A stretch of 35,600 bases of DNA from Planctomycetota bacterium (GCA_009773755.1 WSZJ01000029.1:1-35600), one strand, 5' to 3'; counted from the first letter of the stretch, positions 1-9,090 are shown. Numbers and translations: made by a program. The notes: generated from the letters alone by a model not told the origin.

Positions 1-109
1 CCCCACTCTCTATTCCGCAGGAACACGCACGCTTTATTGAAAATCGCTTGCGCGTCGCTCTGGCCTCGGTGGCTTGAAAGTGCAAGAGTCCACAACCCGG
101 AACTCGCAA

Positions 110-1036
110 CTAAAGTCGCAAGCCGCGCGTCTCCGGAAAACCAAGAAGCAGGTTCATGTTCTGCACCGCCTGCCCGGCCGCGCCTTTGCCGAGGTTGTCG
201 ATCGCGCTGATCACGACCAGCCGCCCGCGTCTGTCCGATTCGAACCCTCCCAGCACAGCGCGGTCCGTGCCTCGCACGTCGCGGAAGTCGGGAATCTTCT
301 CCTGCACCCTGATCACCGGCTCGTTGCGGTACGCCTCCTCGTACAACTCGCGGAAGTCCCCTTCGCCGCGCACGAAGAGATGCGCGGTGACGATGAGCCC
401 TCGGAACGCCGGGACGACGTGGGGCGTGAAGTGCACCATCATTCCCAGCGCGCGCTCGATCTCCGCGACGTGCGCGTGGTTCGCGAGGTGATAGGGCATG
501 AGATTGTCCAGGAGCACCTTCGGGTCGTTCCTCTCATTCGGCTTCCGCCCCGCGCCGGAGTAACCGCTCTTCCCGTCAAACACCGCGCGCTCCACCAGCC
601 CTTCCTTTACCAGGGGCCACGCCGCCAGCAGGCACGCCGTCGCATAACAGCCGGGATTGGCAATCGCGTCCGACGTCGCGATCTCTCCCCGGTACATCTC
701 AGGCAACCCATATCGCCATTCGCCTCGCCAGTCGCGCGACAGGTCGACCAGCTTCGATTTCGTGAACAGCGGCGCGAGCCGTTTCGCAATCCCCTCGCTC
801 GTCGCGAAGAAAACAAGGTCAGGCTGAAGCGCCGCGATCTGCTCGGGGTTCTTGTCGCTGAAGCGCTCTTCGCCGGTCCAATCGGGGAACGCGTCCCGAA
901 GGGGCTTTCCCGGGGAGGATTCGCTCTGAAGGGCGACGACCTCGACTCCGCCATGGCCGCGCAGAATGCGCGCAAGTTCGCCGCCGGCGTAGCCGGAGGC
1001 GCCGAGGACGGCGACGGTTTTGCGGACGGCGGGCAT
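110..1036 (-). CDS. argC: N-acetyl-gamma-glutamyl-phosphate reductase
   Basis: ArgC makes N-acetylglutamate semialdehyde from N-acetylglutamyl phosphate using NADPH, the third step of arginine synthesis, in the cytoplasm. The 308-residue product opens with the NADP-binding loop GASGYAGGEL (residues 12-21) and carries the catalytic cysteine in NPGCYATA (Cys130). Length is normal for the short ArgC class. It is the most downstream gene of a minus-strand arg group (argG, argB-type, argC). It is separated from argB by a plus-strand gene, so it probably has its own promoter in the 88-base divergent gap at 1037-1124. No good Shine-Dalgarno lies close to the ATG; the nearest purine run is about 20 bases upstream. 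Identification is firm; the exact start is a little less so. Confidence 0.95.
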   Translation of the reverse strand: MPAVRKTVAVLGASGYAGGELARILRGHGGVEVVALQSESSPGKPLRDAFPDWTGEERFSDKNPEQIAALQPDLVFFATSEGIAKRLAPLFTKSKLVDLSRDWRGEWRYGLPEMYRGEIATSDAIANPGCYATACLLAAWPLVKEGLVERAVFDGKSGYSGAGRKPNERNDPKVLLDNLMPYHLANHAHVAEIERALGMMVHFTPHVVPAFRGLIVTAHLFVRGEGDFRELYEEAYRNEPVIRVQEKIPDFRDVRGTDRAVLGGFESDRRGRLVVISAIDNLGKGAAGQAVQNMNLLLGFPETRGLRL

Positions 1037-1124
1037 GCGAAGTGTCAGACTCTAGAGCCTCCCGGCGGCGAAGGAAAGGACCGGACGATAGAATGGCCGC
1101 CGCTGCTGAATTCCAGGGAGCTCC

Positions 1125-2033
1125 ATGATTCGATTCTCGTGCGCCTGCGGCAAGGATCGCCAGGTCCCCGACATGTTTGCGGGACGGAGCGTGAAGTGCC
1201 CCGACTGCGGCGCAGTGACCGTGGTTCCCGCCGCGGTTGCAGCGCCTGCAAGCGAAGGACTGCCGTCTCCTGTCGACGGGCCACCGGCGGCCCCGCCTCG
1301 GCCGGTGGAGCTGATCACGCAGGAGCGCTTCGTCGCCGCCAAAGGAGATTCCGGACGCCTCCGGCTTCACCTGCCGTTCACGTCGCTTTCCGGCGCGGCG
1401 CTCATCGTCGCCTTCTTCTGCATGCCATGGCTGCGCACCTCCTGCGGCAACCTCGTCATGGCCGAGCCGACCGGCTACAACCTCGCGACGAACACGGTTG
1501 ACGCGGGGATGCAGGAACTCAGGGAGAAATCGGAAAAATCGATGGCAACCATGTCGAAGGCGTACGGCATGGACATGTCGACCTTCATGAAACTGGGTAA
1601 TCCTGAGGAAGTGAAGGACCCACCGTGGGGAAGCAAGTCACCCGAGCTGTGGACCTTCCCCGCGTTGGGTGCGCTGCTTCTCGCGTGGGGACTCTTCAGG
1701 ATCCTCGTCCCCTCGTACTCCATCGGGCGCGAAACGGTGGCGCTCCTCGTCCTCGTCCTGGGCTGCGGTGCTTTCCTCACCTATGAACGTTGCGCGTGGT
1801 ACCGGAAGAAGCCGCTTCAGAACATGAAATCGGACCTGGAGAAGGCCATGCGGAAGCAGGCCGAAACGGGACCCCAATTGCCGAACATGGACGTCGATGC
1901 CATGCAGAAAGACCTCCTGGATTATTTCCTCCTGAAGGATCAACAGGGCTTCTGGCTGACCGTCATCGCCCTTTGCAGCGCCGCGCTTTCGATGACGGTG
2001 TGGCTGGTCTTCCCCGGTTCGCGGGCTGGTTGA
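1125..2033 (+). CDS. Zinc-ribbon multi-pass membrane protein of unknown function
   Basis: The 302-residue protein begins with a zinc-ribbon-like segment, Cys6-x-Cys8 and Cys25-x-x-Cys28, in a context (CACGK...AGRSVKCPDCG...VP) that is very common at the N-termini of planctomycetal membrane proteins. A proline/alanine linker follows. Four hydrophobic segments are then visible, roughly residues 88-106, 180-200, 205-225 and 275-297, with a charged lysine- and methionine-rich soluble stretch between the third and fourth. A GGGAG ribosome site sits five bases before the ATG. It lies between argB and argC on the opposite strand. Its stop is only 12 bases from the argB stop (convergent), and it is divergent from argC. 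No function can be assigned; a link to arginine synthesis is not implied. Confidence 0.75.
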   Translation: MIRFSCACGKDRQVPDMFAGRSVKCPDCGAVTVVPAAVAAPASEGLPSPVDGPPAAPPRPVELITQERFVAAKGDSGRLRLHLPFTSLSGAALIVAFFCMPWLRTSCGNLVMAEPTGYNLATNTVDAGMQELREKSEKSMATMSKAYGMDMSTFMKLGNPEEVKDPPWGSKSPELWTFPALGALLLAWGLFRILVPSYSIGRETVALLVLVLGCGAFLTYERCAWYRKKPLQNMKSDLEKAMRKQAETGPQLPNMDVDAMQKDLLDYFLLKDQQGFWLTVIALCSAALSMTVWLVFPGSRAG

Positions 2034-2045
2034 GTCGAAGAGCCC

Positions 2046-3356
2046 CTACTTCGGGCGCAGCGGATCCTGCAGGGTGGGTGGAAGCTTGAGAGCGGTCTTG
2101 ATCGCCCTCCGGATCTGCGACTCGCGCAGCCCGATCCAGAAGACCGTCCAGTCGCCGAATTTCACCGCGCCGGTCGACTGGTCGAAGTACCAGGAGTTGA
2201 TCGGGTTCGAAGTGCGCGAGCGCCAGAAAAGTTTCGGATACTCCTGCAGCATCGCGAGCCAGACGTCGCGGCCGAGCCCTTCGCCCTGGGCTTCCTTGCG
2301 CACCGCGAACTTGTCGAGGTAGTCCATGCCCGCCATCTTGCGCATGACGGCGCAGCCGCGGTATTTCGGGTCGAGGAAGATCGACGTGATGTCGCGCTGA
2401 AAATAGTCGCGCACGAGCTTCCGGCCAAAGCTCGCCTCGATCAGCGTCCGCATCCGGTCGCGGTTGATCCCCTTCCACGTCCGGTGGTGCTCGATTTCGC
2501 TTCCGAGCTTGATGAACGTGCCGGAGCCCTTGACGGTGAAGAGTTCCTTGATGAGCGAGTGGGGGCTCGTGATGGTCACGAACATCGTGGTCGGGAGTTC
2601 GTCGAGGAGCTGCTTGGTCTCGCGCAGCTTCAGGGCCATGCCGCCGGTGACTTCGCCGCGCTCCTGCATTCCCTGCAGGTCTGCGGTGAGATTGATGAAG
2701 GGGATGATCTTGCCGCTGCCGTCGCGCACGCCTCCTTCGTCGGTGAGGAGGATGAATTTCTTCGGGCGCAGCGCGAGGACGAGGGCGCGGGCGACGACGT
2801 CGGCGTTGACGTTGAGCGGCTGGCCGTAGTCGTCGAAGCCGACGGGGGAGACGACGGGGATGCGGTCCATGCGGATCGCGCGGAAGATGGGCTTCAGGTC
2901 GATCCCCGTGACCTCGCCGACGAATCCCAGGTCGCGGTCCGGGTGCGGCCGCGCCTTCACGGCCAGCCGGATTCCCTCGGCGTCGCCGCCCTGCGCGCGG
3001 ATCGCCTCGACAAGCTTGCGGTTCGCGTCCTCGAGGACTTCGCGGATGACGTCAATCGCTTCACGCGACGTCACGCGCAGGCCATCCTTCTTTTCGAACG
3101 CGATCCGTCGCACGTCCAGCTCCCGGTCGATCTGCGGTCCGCCTCCGTGCACGATCACGGGGAACAGGTCGAGATTCGTGAGGTACGCCAGGTCGCCCGA
3201 CAGCACCGGCATCGTTTCGGCGAGAGTCTTCCCGCCGACCTTGATCACCGCGAACCGCGACGGATTTCCCTTCTTGAACAGCCGAAGGTAGGTGTTCGCC
3301 TCCTTCGTGTTCCCGATGTTCTTGAAGAAATTGATGATGAACTCGTAATTCTCCAC
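2046..3356 (-). CDS. argB: Bifunctional N-acetylglutamate synthase/kinase (argB with C-terminal NAT domain)
   Basis: The 436-residue protein combines an amino-acid-kinase domain (about residues 33-285) with a C-terminal GNAT-like acetyltransferase domain (about 291-436). The kinase part shows VIKVGGKTL (Lys39) and VIVHGGGPQI (about 68-76), the phosphate- and substrate-binding loops of N-acetylglutamate kinase, plus NVNADVVA later. The tail has an acetyl-CoA-loop-like QGEGLG. This domain order and length match the NAGS-K family known from Xanthomonas and Maricaulis, which both makes and phosphorylates N-acetylglutamate. I place the start at the GTG at 3356 because GAGGAA lies seven bases upstream. 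An in-frame GTG at 3371 is possible, but the longer open frame reaching 3890 overlaps argG and is not protein-like. The gene follows argG on the same strand after a gap of about 160 bases. Confidence 0.9.
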   Translation of the reverse strand: MENYEFIINFFKNIGNTKEANTYLRLFKKGNPSRFAVIKVGGKTLAETMPVLSGDLAYLTNLDLFPVIVHGGGPQIDRELDVRRIAFEKKDGLRVTSREAIDVIREVLEDANRKLVEAIRAQGGDAEGIRLAVKARPHPDRDLGFVGEVTGIDLKPIFRAIRMDRIPVVSPVGFDDYGQPLNVNADVVARALVLALRPKKFILLTDEGGVRDGSGKIIPFINLTADLQGMQERGEVTGGMALKLRETKQLLDELPTTMFVTITSPHSLIKELFTVKGSGTFIKLGSEIEHHRTWKGINRDRMRTLIEASFGRKLVRDYFQRDITSIFLDPKYRGCAVMRKMAGMDYLDKFAVRKEAQGEGLGRDVWLAMLQEYPKLFWRSRTSNPINSWYFDQSTGAVKFGDWTVFWIGLRESQIRRAIKTALKLPPTLQDPLRPK

Positions 3357-3514
3357 GCTCGTCTTCCTCACGGGTGCGGCGCCGGCGCCGCGGGCCAGTC
3401 CTTCCGGGGGGTGCCAGGGGAGAAACGGATCACCGCTTCGCGCGCCGTTCCCCTGCTGCGCTGGAACAGGACGCCGGCCGCGCACCTCGCCGGGCCCCTT
3501 GTACAACCCCTCAC

Positions 3515-4817
3515 TCACGGTCGCGCCCGCCTCGCCGCCGTGACGGTGGACAGTCCGAAGAGCTTCACGAATGCAGCTGCTTCGTCGGGCGTCCATGTGC
3601 TCGACTGGGCATAGACGGTTCCCTTCTGGCGCAGCTCGTTTGGCGACTCGTACGCGACAGGCAGCGCCGTGCCGCGGTGCAGCTTCACGGTCACCGTGCC
3701 TTTGACGCAACTCTGCATCGACGCCAGCATCCCCTCGAGATCGCGCGCCAGCGGATCGTAGAACAACCCGTTGTACGCCAGCTCCGTCCACTTCTTCCCG
3801 ATCCCGTCCTTGAACTGGTTCTGCTCCTTCGAGAGCGTCGCCTCTTCCAGCGCCCGGTGCGCCACCAGCACCGTGTGCAGCCCCGGGCACTCGAACGCGA
3901 TCCGACCCTTGATCCCGATGACGCAGTCGCCCGTATAGATGAAGCGGCCAATTCCGTGCCTCCCGGCGATTTCGTTGAGCCGCCGCAGGATCTCGATCCC
4001 GTGCAGCTTCTTCCCGTTCAACGTCACCGGCAAACCTGCTTCGAACCCGATCGTCACACGGTCGGCTTTCGATGGAGTTTTCTCAGGGGAAGCGGTGATC
4101 GTCCACGCATCCTCAGCCGGCTCTTCGCGCCGGTCGATCTCGCTTCCGGAAATCGTCACGCCGAACACGTTCTGGTTTACGGAATACCGCCCGTGCCGCT
4201 TCGCCACCCTCCAGGTACTTCATCTCCCGGTCCCGCACCGCCCCGCCCCCCTGCGCCTGGAAATCCCGGATCGGCGCGAGGATGTTGTCGCAGCCGAGCG
4301 CGCGCAGCGTGATGTCGAAGCGCACCTGGTCGTTTCCCATTCCGGTGCAGCCGTGCGCGACGCCGTCGGCGTTGAACCGCTTCGCGAACTGCACCGACTT
4401 CTCGACGATCAGGTACCGGTCGGCGCACATCACGGGGTACATCTGCTGGTAAGTCCCGTTGGCGCGGATGCAGTGCGCGATCATGCGGTCGTAGATTTCC
4501 TTCCGGCCGTCGACGAAGAAGTGCTTTTTCGCGCCGAGCTCGCGGGCGCGCCGGCCGATTTCGCGGATCTTCTCAGGCGAAAACCCGCCGGTGTCGACCA
4601 GCACCGTGATGACCGCCCACCCGCGTTCCCGCAGCCAGGGCACGCAGAACGAAGTGTCCAGCCCGCCCGAGAACGCCAGCACCGCGAGCTTCCGCTCCTC
4701 GCGCCGGCGGCTCTTCGCCGCCTTAGCCAGCGTTTTTTCGATATTCGCCAGCGTGCGACGGTCGGACTCGGTCAGCAGGGCCTCGGCCTTGCGGACCAGC
4801 GACTCGGACGTCTTCAT
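3515..4817 (-). pseudogene. argG: Argininosuccinate synthase, interrupted by a frameshift
   Basis: ArgG joins citrulline and aspartate using ATP. Two frames together give one protein. The first (from the ATG at 4817) runs through the ATP loop AFSGGLDTS (about residues 48-56), GCTGMGNDQVRFD and EMKYLE. The second resumes at 4207 with AKRHGRYSVNQNVFGV and runs to a normal C-terminus at 3515. The join is at a run of three G (4207-4209, minus strand): removing one G restores the frame. Compared with my recollection of Xanthomonas-type ArgG, about six or seven residues between KYLE and AK are also missing, so a small out-of-frame deletion fits better than a single inserted base. A GTG opens the second frame, but the N-terminal ATP loop would then be absent. 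The gene is either genuinely broken or carries an assembly error. A consensus-like promoter lies just upstream. Confidence 0.85.
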
Positions 4818-4858
4818 CGACGGGGGACCCCGATTGGGCGAATGGGAGGAGGGCGCGG

Positions 4859-4886
4859 ATTATAGCGGTGGAGGGGGTGAGGGCAA
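4859..4886 (-). promoter_or_regulatory. Sigma-70-like promoter of argG
   Basis: On the minus strand a perfect TATAAT (-10) at 4864-4859 is preceded by TTGCCC (-35-like) at 4886-4881 with a 16-base spacer. This predicts a transcript start near 4852, about 35 bases before the argG ATG at 4817. It is the clearest housekeeping promoter I see in the window. It indicates argG is transcribed separately from the upstream Mla operon. Confidence 0.6.
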
Positions 4887-4923
4887 GCAGGAGGCCCCCC
4901 AGGTCAGGGGACCGTCGGCGCAG

Positions 4924-5571
4924 TTATCTCTTTTCCACCCCGTCCCGCAATTCCGCCTCCAGCTTTTCCAGGACCGCCATCAGCACGACGCCGCGAATGT
5001 CCTTTTCGAGCCGTTGTAGGACGTCGGCCAGCCCGGCGCCCCAGGCGCGGACGGCATCCTCCGGGGTGTCCGAAGGAAGGTCGACCAGCTTGGTGTAGGA
5101 CTCTTTGAAGAGGACTTTCGCGGGCGTCCGGCCCTGGTCGACGAGAACAAACTGCACTTCGACGCAGGCCTTGAGGGTCGACTCCCGCGAGTCGATCCAG
5201 AGCTGGGTCACGTGGCCTTCGAGGATGTGGGTCGGGGGGGCGGTGCTGGAGAGTCCCGTCACGTTCTCGAAAATGCCGGCGCGGGCGAGCCAGGTGCGCG
5301 CCGCGTCGGTGACCATCTCGCGCGGCGGGACGAAAAAGGTCTCGTAGTAGTCCGTTTCCCAGGTCGTATCGGACTTGCGGTACACAAATTCAGCGCCCTC
5401 GTAGCGCGAGTTGATGGTAAAGGGCTTCACCGCGAGGATGGCGCCGTTCGGGCCGTCAGCGGCTTCGCCCGGGCGCTCGGCGCCGATCACGTGAAGGTGC
5501 CGGTCGGGGTAGTCCTTGGCGAGGCAGCCTGCGAGAAGGGTGAGCAGCAGCGCCACGGCGGTTCTGTGCAT
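4924..5571 (-). CDS. ABC-transport auxiliary lipoprotein of the Mla/MCE operon
   Basis: The 215-residue product has a lipoprotein signal with lipobox LLAGC (Cys16), so it should be lipidated and probably outer-membrane anchored. The mature part contains the pattern IAVKPF...RYEG...YRKSD...YYETFFVPPREMVTDA, typical of the PqiC/YmbA-like auxiliary lipoproteins that accompany MCE transporters. The C-terminal helix (about 185-215) is long and charged. It is the last gene of a tightly packed operon, starting three bases after the mlaD stop. In this family the lipoprotein is thought to act at the outer-membrane end of a lipid shuttle. Family assignment rests on sequence pattern plus context. Confidence 0.82.
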   Translation of the reverse strand: MHRTAVALLLTLLAGCLAKDYPDRHLHVIGAERPGEAADGPNGAILAVKPFTINSRYEGAEFVYRKSDTTWETDYYETFFVPPREMVTDAARTWLARAGIFENVTGLSSTAPPTHILEGHVTQLWIDSRESTLKACVEVQFVLVDQGRTPAKVLFKESYTKLVDLPSDTPEDAVRAWGAGLADVLQRLEKDIRGVVLMAVLEKLEAELRDGVEKR

Positions 5572-5574
5572 GTC

Positions 5575-6819
5575 CTACTTCCTTTCACGCTGCGGAGGAG
5601 GGTTGCCGAACAGGATGTGCGCGGGGTACTTCTTCGCGTAGCCGGTCAGGATTTCGGCGTCCTGCGATACGACGCGGACGTTGCCGAGCACGGCGCTGAC
5701 GTCTTCCTGACCGGCGGCGACGAGCTGGTCGACCCGTCGGAGAGTCACCTGGAGGGAGGCCAGCGCCGCCGGGAGCCCCTCGGCCGTCGTGTTGATGTTC
5801 GCGAGCGTGGGGTCCAGGTCGCGGGAAACGATGACCTGAAGCGCTGCCAGGAGTGTTTTCAATTGCGCGGACAGTTCCTCGACGGTCGCGCCGGCTTTCG
5901 CGATCGTCAGGTCCGCTTCGGTGACCAGGCCATTGACGTTGTCCATCGTGCCGGGAAGTTTTTCAACGGTGGCCCGAAGATCTCTTGCCGCAGGAGCGAG
6001 TTCTTCGGTAATCCTGCGCGCATTCTCGAGGAGCGGCCCCAGATCTTTGCTCGCCGTCGCGACATTCCTGAATGCCGGGGAAAGTTCGGTCAACGCGGTG
6101 TTCACGTTCTTCAAGACCGGCGACAGGTCCTCGGTGATCAGTCGCGTCACTTCATTGATCGCCTTGCGGACATCTGCGGCCACGTCCTCGATCCTGGCGT
6201 CCGCCAGTGAGGTTACAACGGTTTCCGCCTTTGAAATGAGCTGCATCGCGGCGCTGGGGACGGACGGAATCTCGATGTACTCCGGCTTCCAGGTGATCGT
6301 GATTCCGCCGGGGAACTCATTGACAGGGGCATTGTCATCCAGTCCCGCCGCCTTTTCGCCGTCGATCACCTTCTTCTTTTCCGCGACGTAGTTGAATTCC
6401 ATGTAGGCAAGAGACCCGATCAGGTCCTTTGCGTAGCTGGCCCTGAGCCCGCGTTTGACCTCCAGGTCGATGACCTCCTTGGGATCGTGATGAATTCCCG
6501 AGCGGTCCTTGAAGGCGCGTTTGTCGATCTCCATCCGGACCACGACGTACTTTCCGGACTCCGCAAAAGCCTCCCCTCCGCTGCCCTCGCCATAGGTCTG
6601 ATAGGCGAATGACACCGAGACGACGGCGCCGACCGGCACTCCCCGGTACTTGACCTGCGACCCGGTTGCCAGCCCCGGCACCGCTTCATTCAGGTACGTC
6701 TCCACCATGATCCCCTCCTCCCTGAAAACACCGGAGCCGAAGAGGACCAGGCCGCCGCTTCCTACAAGGACGGCGGCGATGACGAAGATGCCGATCCGGA
6801 GATAGGCGGACTTGCTCAT
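5575..6819 (-). CDS. mlaD: MlaD/MCE-domain lipid-transport protein
   Basis: The 414-residue protein has one N-terminal membrane helix (about residues 6-28, ending LVLFGSG). An MCE domain follows (about 38-150) with VPGLATGSQVKYRGVPVGAV, the hallmark of this fold. The rest is a long, largely helical coiled-coil-like region (about 185-370) built from irregular repeats with L-P and N at regular distances. It ends in YAKKYPAHILFGNPPP, a tail common in PqiB/MlaD-like proteins. MCE proteins form hexameric rings in the periplasm that carry phospholipids between membranes. The start overlaps the mlaF stop by four bases (ATGA), indicating translational coupling. It is longer than E. coli MlaD (about 180 residues) and closer to the MCE proteins with a long helical tail. 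Confidence 0.9.
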   Translation of the reverse strand: MSKSAYLRIGIFVIAAVLVGSGGLVLFGSGVFREEGIMVETYLNEAVPGLATGSQVKYRGVPVGAVVSVSFAYQTYGEGSGGEAFAESGKYVVVRMEIDKRAFKDRSGIHHDPKEVIDLEVKRGLRASYAKDLIGSLAYMEFNYVAEKKKVIDGEKAAGLDDNAPVNEFPGGITITWKPEYIEIPSVPSAAMQLISKAETVVTSLADARIEDVAADVRKAINEVTRLITEDLSPVLKNVNTALTELSPAFRNVATASKDLGPLLENARRITEELAPAARDLRATVEKLPGTMDNVNGLVTEADLTIAKAGATVEELSAQLKTLLAALQVIVSRDLDPTLANINTTAEGLPAALASLQVTLRRVDQLVAAGQEDVSAVLGNVRVVSQDAEILTGYAKKYPAHILFGNPPPQRERK

Positions 6820-7589
6820 GCGGTTTCTCCTGAAGATTGTGCCGAGGCTTCTCTGTTGAAGAACTGCCGGACGAAGGCGTTGTCGCTGTGGTCGCGCAGC
6901 TCCGCGGGCTTGCCGGTCGCCACGATTTTTTTCACGCGCTTGTCGAGCATGATGACGCGGTCCGCGATCGAGTAGATGCTCGGAAGCTCGTGCGTGACCA
7001 CGACGAACGTCACGCCGAGCGTCCGCGCGAGCCGCTTGATCATCGCGTCCAGGTCCGCGCTCGTCACAGGGTCGAGCCCGGCCGAGGGCTCGTCGAGGAA
7101 GAGAATCCGCGGGTCGAGCGCCATGGCGCGGGCGATCGCGGCGCGTTTCTGCATGCCGCCGGAGATCTCGCTGGGGAAGTGATTCTCGAAACCCGAGAGG
7201 CTGACGAGCTTGAGTTTCATTTTCGTGAGGAGGGTCATTGCTTCGTCGGGGAGGTCGGTGAATTCCTCCATGGCGAGGCGGACGTTCTTCATGAGCGTCA
7301 TGGAGCCGAAGAGCGCGCCGCTCTGGTACATCACGCCGATCTTGCGCAGGATTTTCAGCCGCAGCTCGCCCTCAGCGCTCGCGAGGTCGTCCCCTTCAAT
7401 GAGGATCTTGCCGGTCGCCGGCTTGTAGAGCCCGATCATGTGCTTGAGGAGCGTGCTCTTGCCGCAGCCCGACCCGCCGAGGATCACGAAGACTTCGCCC
7501 GGGTAGACCTCGAACGAAATGTCATCGATCACGACGGCTCCGTCGTACGCGGCCGTGAAATTCTCCACGCGGATGATCGGCTCGGGCAT
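6816..7589 (-). CDS. mlaF: ABC transporter ATPase of the Mla system
   Basis: This 257-residue ATP-binding subunit powers the MCE lipid transporter at the inner membrane. All motifs are intact: Walker A GGSGCGKST (residues 38-46), Q-loop Gln89, signature SGGMQ (143-147), Walker B ILFLDEP with Asp166-Glu167, and the switch His200. The GCGKSTLLKHM and GGMQKRAAIARA forms are typical of MlaF/Ttg2A rather than other ABC ATPases. The ATG overlaps the last base of the permease stop, and the 3' end overlaps mlaD by four bases. The gene therefore lies in the middle of a coupled operon. Confidence 0.95.
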   Translation of the reverse strand: MPEPIIRVENFTAAYDGAVVIDDISFEVYPGEVFVILGGSGCGKSTLLKHMIGLYKPATGKILIEGDDLASAEGELRLKILRKIGVMYQSGALFGSMTLMKNVRLAMEEFTDLPDEAMTLLTKMKLKLVSLSGFENHFPSEISGGMQKRAAIARAMALDPRILFLDEPSAGLDPVTSADLDAMIKRLARTLGVTFVVVTHELPSIYSIADRVIMLDKRVKKIVATGKPAELRDHSDNAFVRQFFNREASAQSSGETA

Positions 7590-8719
7590 CAGAGCCCCAG
7601 CGAGAAGTAGACGACGGCGAACACGGCATTGGACAGGATGATGAGGACGATCCCTGCGACCACGGCGCGGGTCGTTGATTCGCCCACGGCGCTGGCGCCC
7701 GTGCCCGTCTGGAGGCCGCGCAGGCAGCCGATCCCGGCGACAAGGAGACCGAATACGAGGGACTTGAAGAGTCCGGCGGGAAGGGCGCTGATCGGAACGG
7801 CCTGCTGCACCTGGCTGATGAAAATCACGGGAGGAAACCCGATCATCGACATGACGACCATGCCTCCGAGAAGCGCGAACAGGTCCAGGAAGACCGTGAG
7901 GAGCGGGGTGACGATGACGACGGCCATGACCCGCGTGGCGACGAGAAAGCGGACCGGCGGGATCCCCATCGTGGTGAGCGCATTGATTTCCTCGTTCACC
8001 CGCATGGTCCCGATTTCAGCGGCGAATGCGCTTCCCGATCGTCCGGCCAGAATGATCGCGGTCATGAGCGGGCCGAGTTCCTTGATCACGGACATCGCGA
8101 CCAGGTCGGCGACCCGGATTTCCTGGCCGAAATCCCTCAGGGGAATGATGGCCTGGAACGCGAGGATGAGGCCGATGAGAAAGCCGATGAGGGCGATCAG
8201 CGGAAACGCGGTGACTCCCGCCTGCTCGAGGACCCGGAACATGTCGTTCCATCGGAACGATCGCGGGTGGGCCAGTGCGCTTCCGAGGGTCGCGACGACT
8301 TCCCCCGTGAAGGCAAGTTGCGCCAGGGCGTCCTTGTAGACCGACCAGACCGAGCGGCCGACCGATTCCACGAACGGCGACTCCTTCGGCGGGCGGGGAG
8401 GCGTGTCAAGTGAGCCGGGAGGGAATGCGTCGAACAGCGGTTTGACGTTCTCGGCCACGCCGCGCGAGCCGAAGGGGACGCTCTCCGCGAGAAGCCTGTC
8501 CCGAAGCCGGACGTAAAGCGCGACCCCGGCGCCGTCGACGTAGGTCATCCCCGTCGCGTCGAAGACCACGGTGACGGGGCGTTTGCCCGCAAGGGCGTCT
8601 TCGGCGGCGCGCCAGGCGGCTCCCGTGGAGCTGGTGTCGAGCCGGCCCTCGATGAAGAGCGTGAGGGTGCCTTCCGTGAAATCCGAGCGCAGGACTGAGG
8701 TGGCGGTGGCGGCCGGCAT
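7589..8719 (-). CDS. mlaE: STAS-domain MlaE-family permease
   Basis: The 376-residue inner-membrane permease carries an N-terminal STAS domain (about residues 10-105; GRLDTSSTGAAW, then MTYVDGAGVALYVRL) fused to the MlaE permease core. The core shows FLIGLILAFQA, LGPLMTAIILAGRSGSAFAAEIGTMRVNEEI and the final hydrophobic pair of helices, all diagnostic for MlaE. In E. coli the STAS part is a separate protein (MlaB); here it is fused, as in many non-enteric bacteria. It is the first gene of the mlaE-mlaF-mlaD-lipoprotein operon. The region upstream of the ATG has only a weak ribosome site. Confidence 0.93.
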   Translation of the reverse strand: MPAATATSVLRSDFTEGTLTLFIEGRLDTSSTGAAWRAAEDALAGKRPVTVVFDATGMTYVDGAGVALYVRLRDRLLAESVPFGSRGVAENVKPLFDAFPPGSLDTPPRPPKESPFVESVGRSVWSVYKDALAQLAFTGEVVATLGSALAHPRSFRWNDMFRVLEQAGVTAFPLIALIGFLIGLILAFQAIIPLRDFGQEIRVADLVAMSVIKELGPLMTAIILAGRSGSAFAAEIGTMRVNEEINALTTMGIPPVRFLVATRVMAVVIVTPLLTVFLDLFALLGGMVVMSMIGFPPVIFISQVQQAVPISALPAGLFKSLVFGLLVAGIGCLRGLQTGTGASAVGESTTRAVVAGIVLIILSNAVFAVVYFSLGL

Positions 8720-8805
8720 TCGAGGGGGATTCTGCCCTGAGGGTTCCTGTGGGAGAATGAATTAAGGTCCATCCAAAATCCGGGCGAGTCACCTGGGCCA
8801 GCGCC

Positions 8806-9090
8806 TCACGGCCGCTTTCCGGGCCTGCCCTTCCCGCGGCGCCGCTTCCTCGCAGGCTTCTGCGCCGCCAGCACGTCGCGCTGGTTCCCGCCGGATCTCC
8901 CCGGTTTCGGGGCGTCCCCGATCCGGTCCACGACCACGGCCGGTAGGCCGGTCTGAAGGCGCTGGAGCAGGGAACGCAGGCGCGACTGGAAGCCGCGCGG
9001 TGGAGACATTTTGCGCTGCGCCTCTTTCAGCCGTTTGAAGAAGGCGTTTTCGATCGCTTCGGCGGCGCGGGCGTTCCAGGGGCGTTTCAC
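8806..9090 (-). CDS. Small basic protein coupled to an ECF sigma factor
   Basis: The 94-residue product is not recognised with certainty. Its first half is helical and charged and includes SPPRGFQSRLRSLLQRL, which resembles the proline-glycine-phenylalanine hinge seen in many anti-sigma factors. Its last 20 residues are almost all Lys, Arg, Gly and Pro. No membrane helix and no HxxxCxxC zinc motif are present. The ATG overlaps the end of the sigma-factor gene by four bases, the position where an anti-sigma factor is usually found. A soluble, unusual partner of the sigma factor is therefore possible; nucleic-acid binding through the basic tail is an alternative. Both are inference. Confidence 0.6.
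   Translation of the reverse strand: MKRPWNARAAEAIENAFFKRLKEAQRKMSPPRGFQSRLRSLLQRLQTGLPAVVVDRIGDAPKPGRSGGNQRDVLAAQKPARKRRRGKGRPGKRP

Noticed and set aside
2046-3890. 614-residue argB product from the longest frame
   Set aside because: The first 170 or so residues overlap argG in another frame and are not protein-like; the homologous part begins at about 3356-3371.
3515-4207. A separate gene starting at the GTG at 4207
   Set aside because: It is the C-terminal part of ArgG without the ATP-binding loop; a frameshift is the better explanation.
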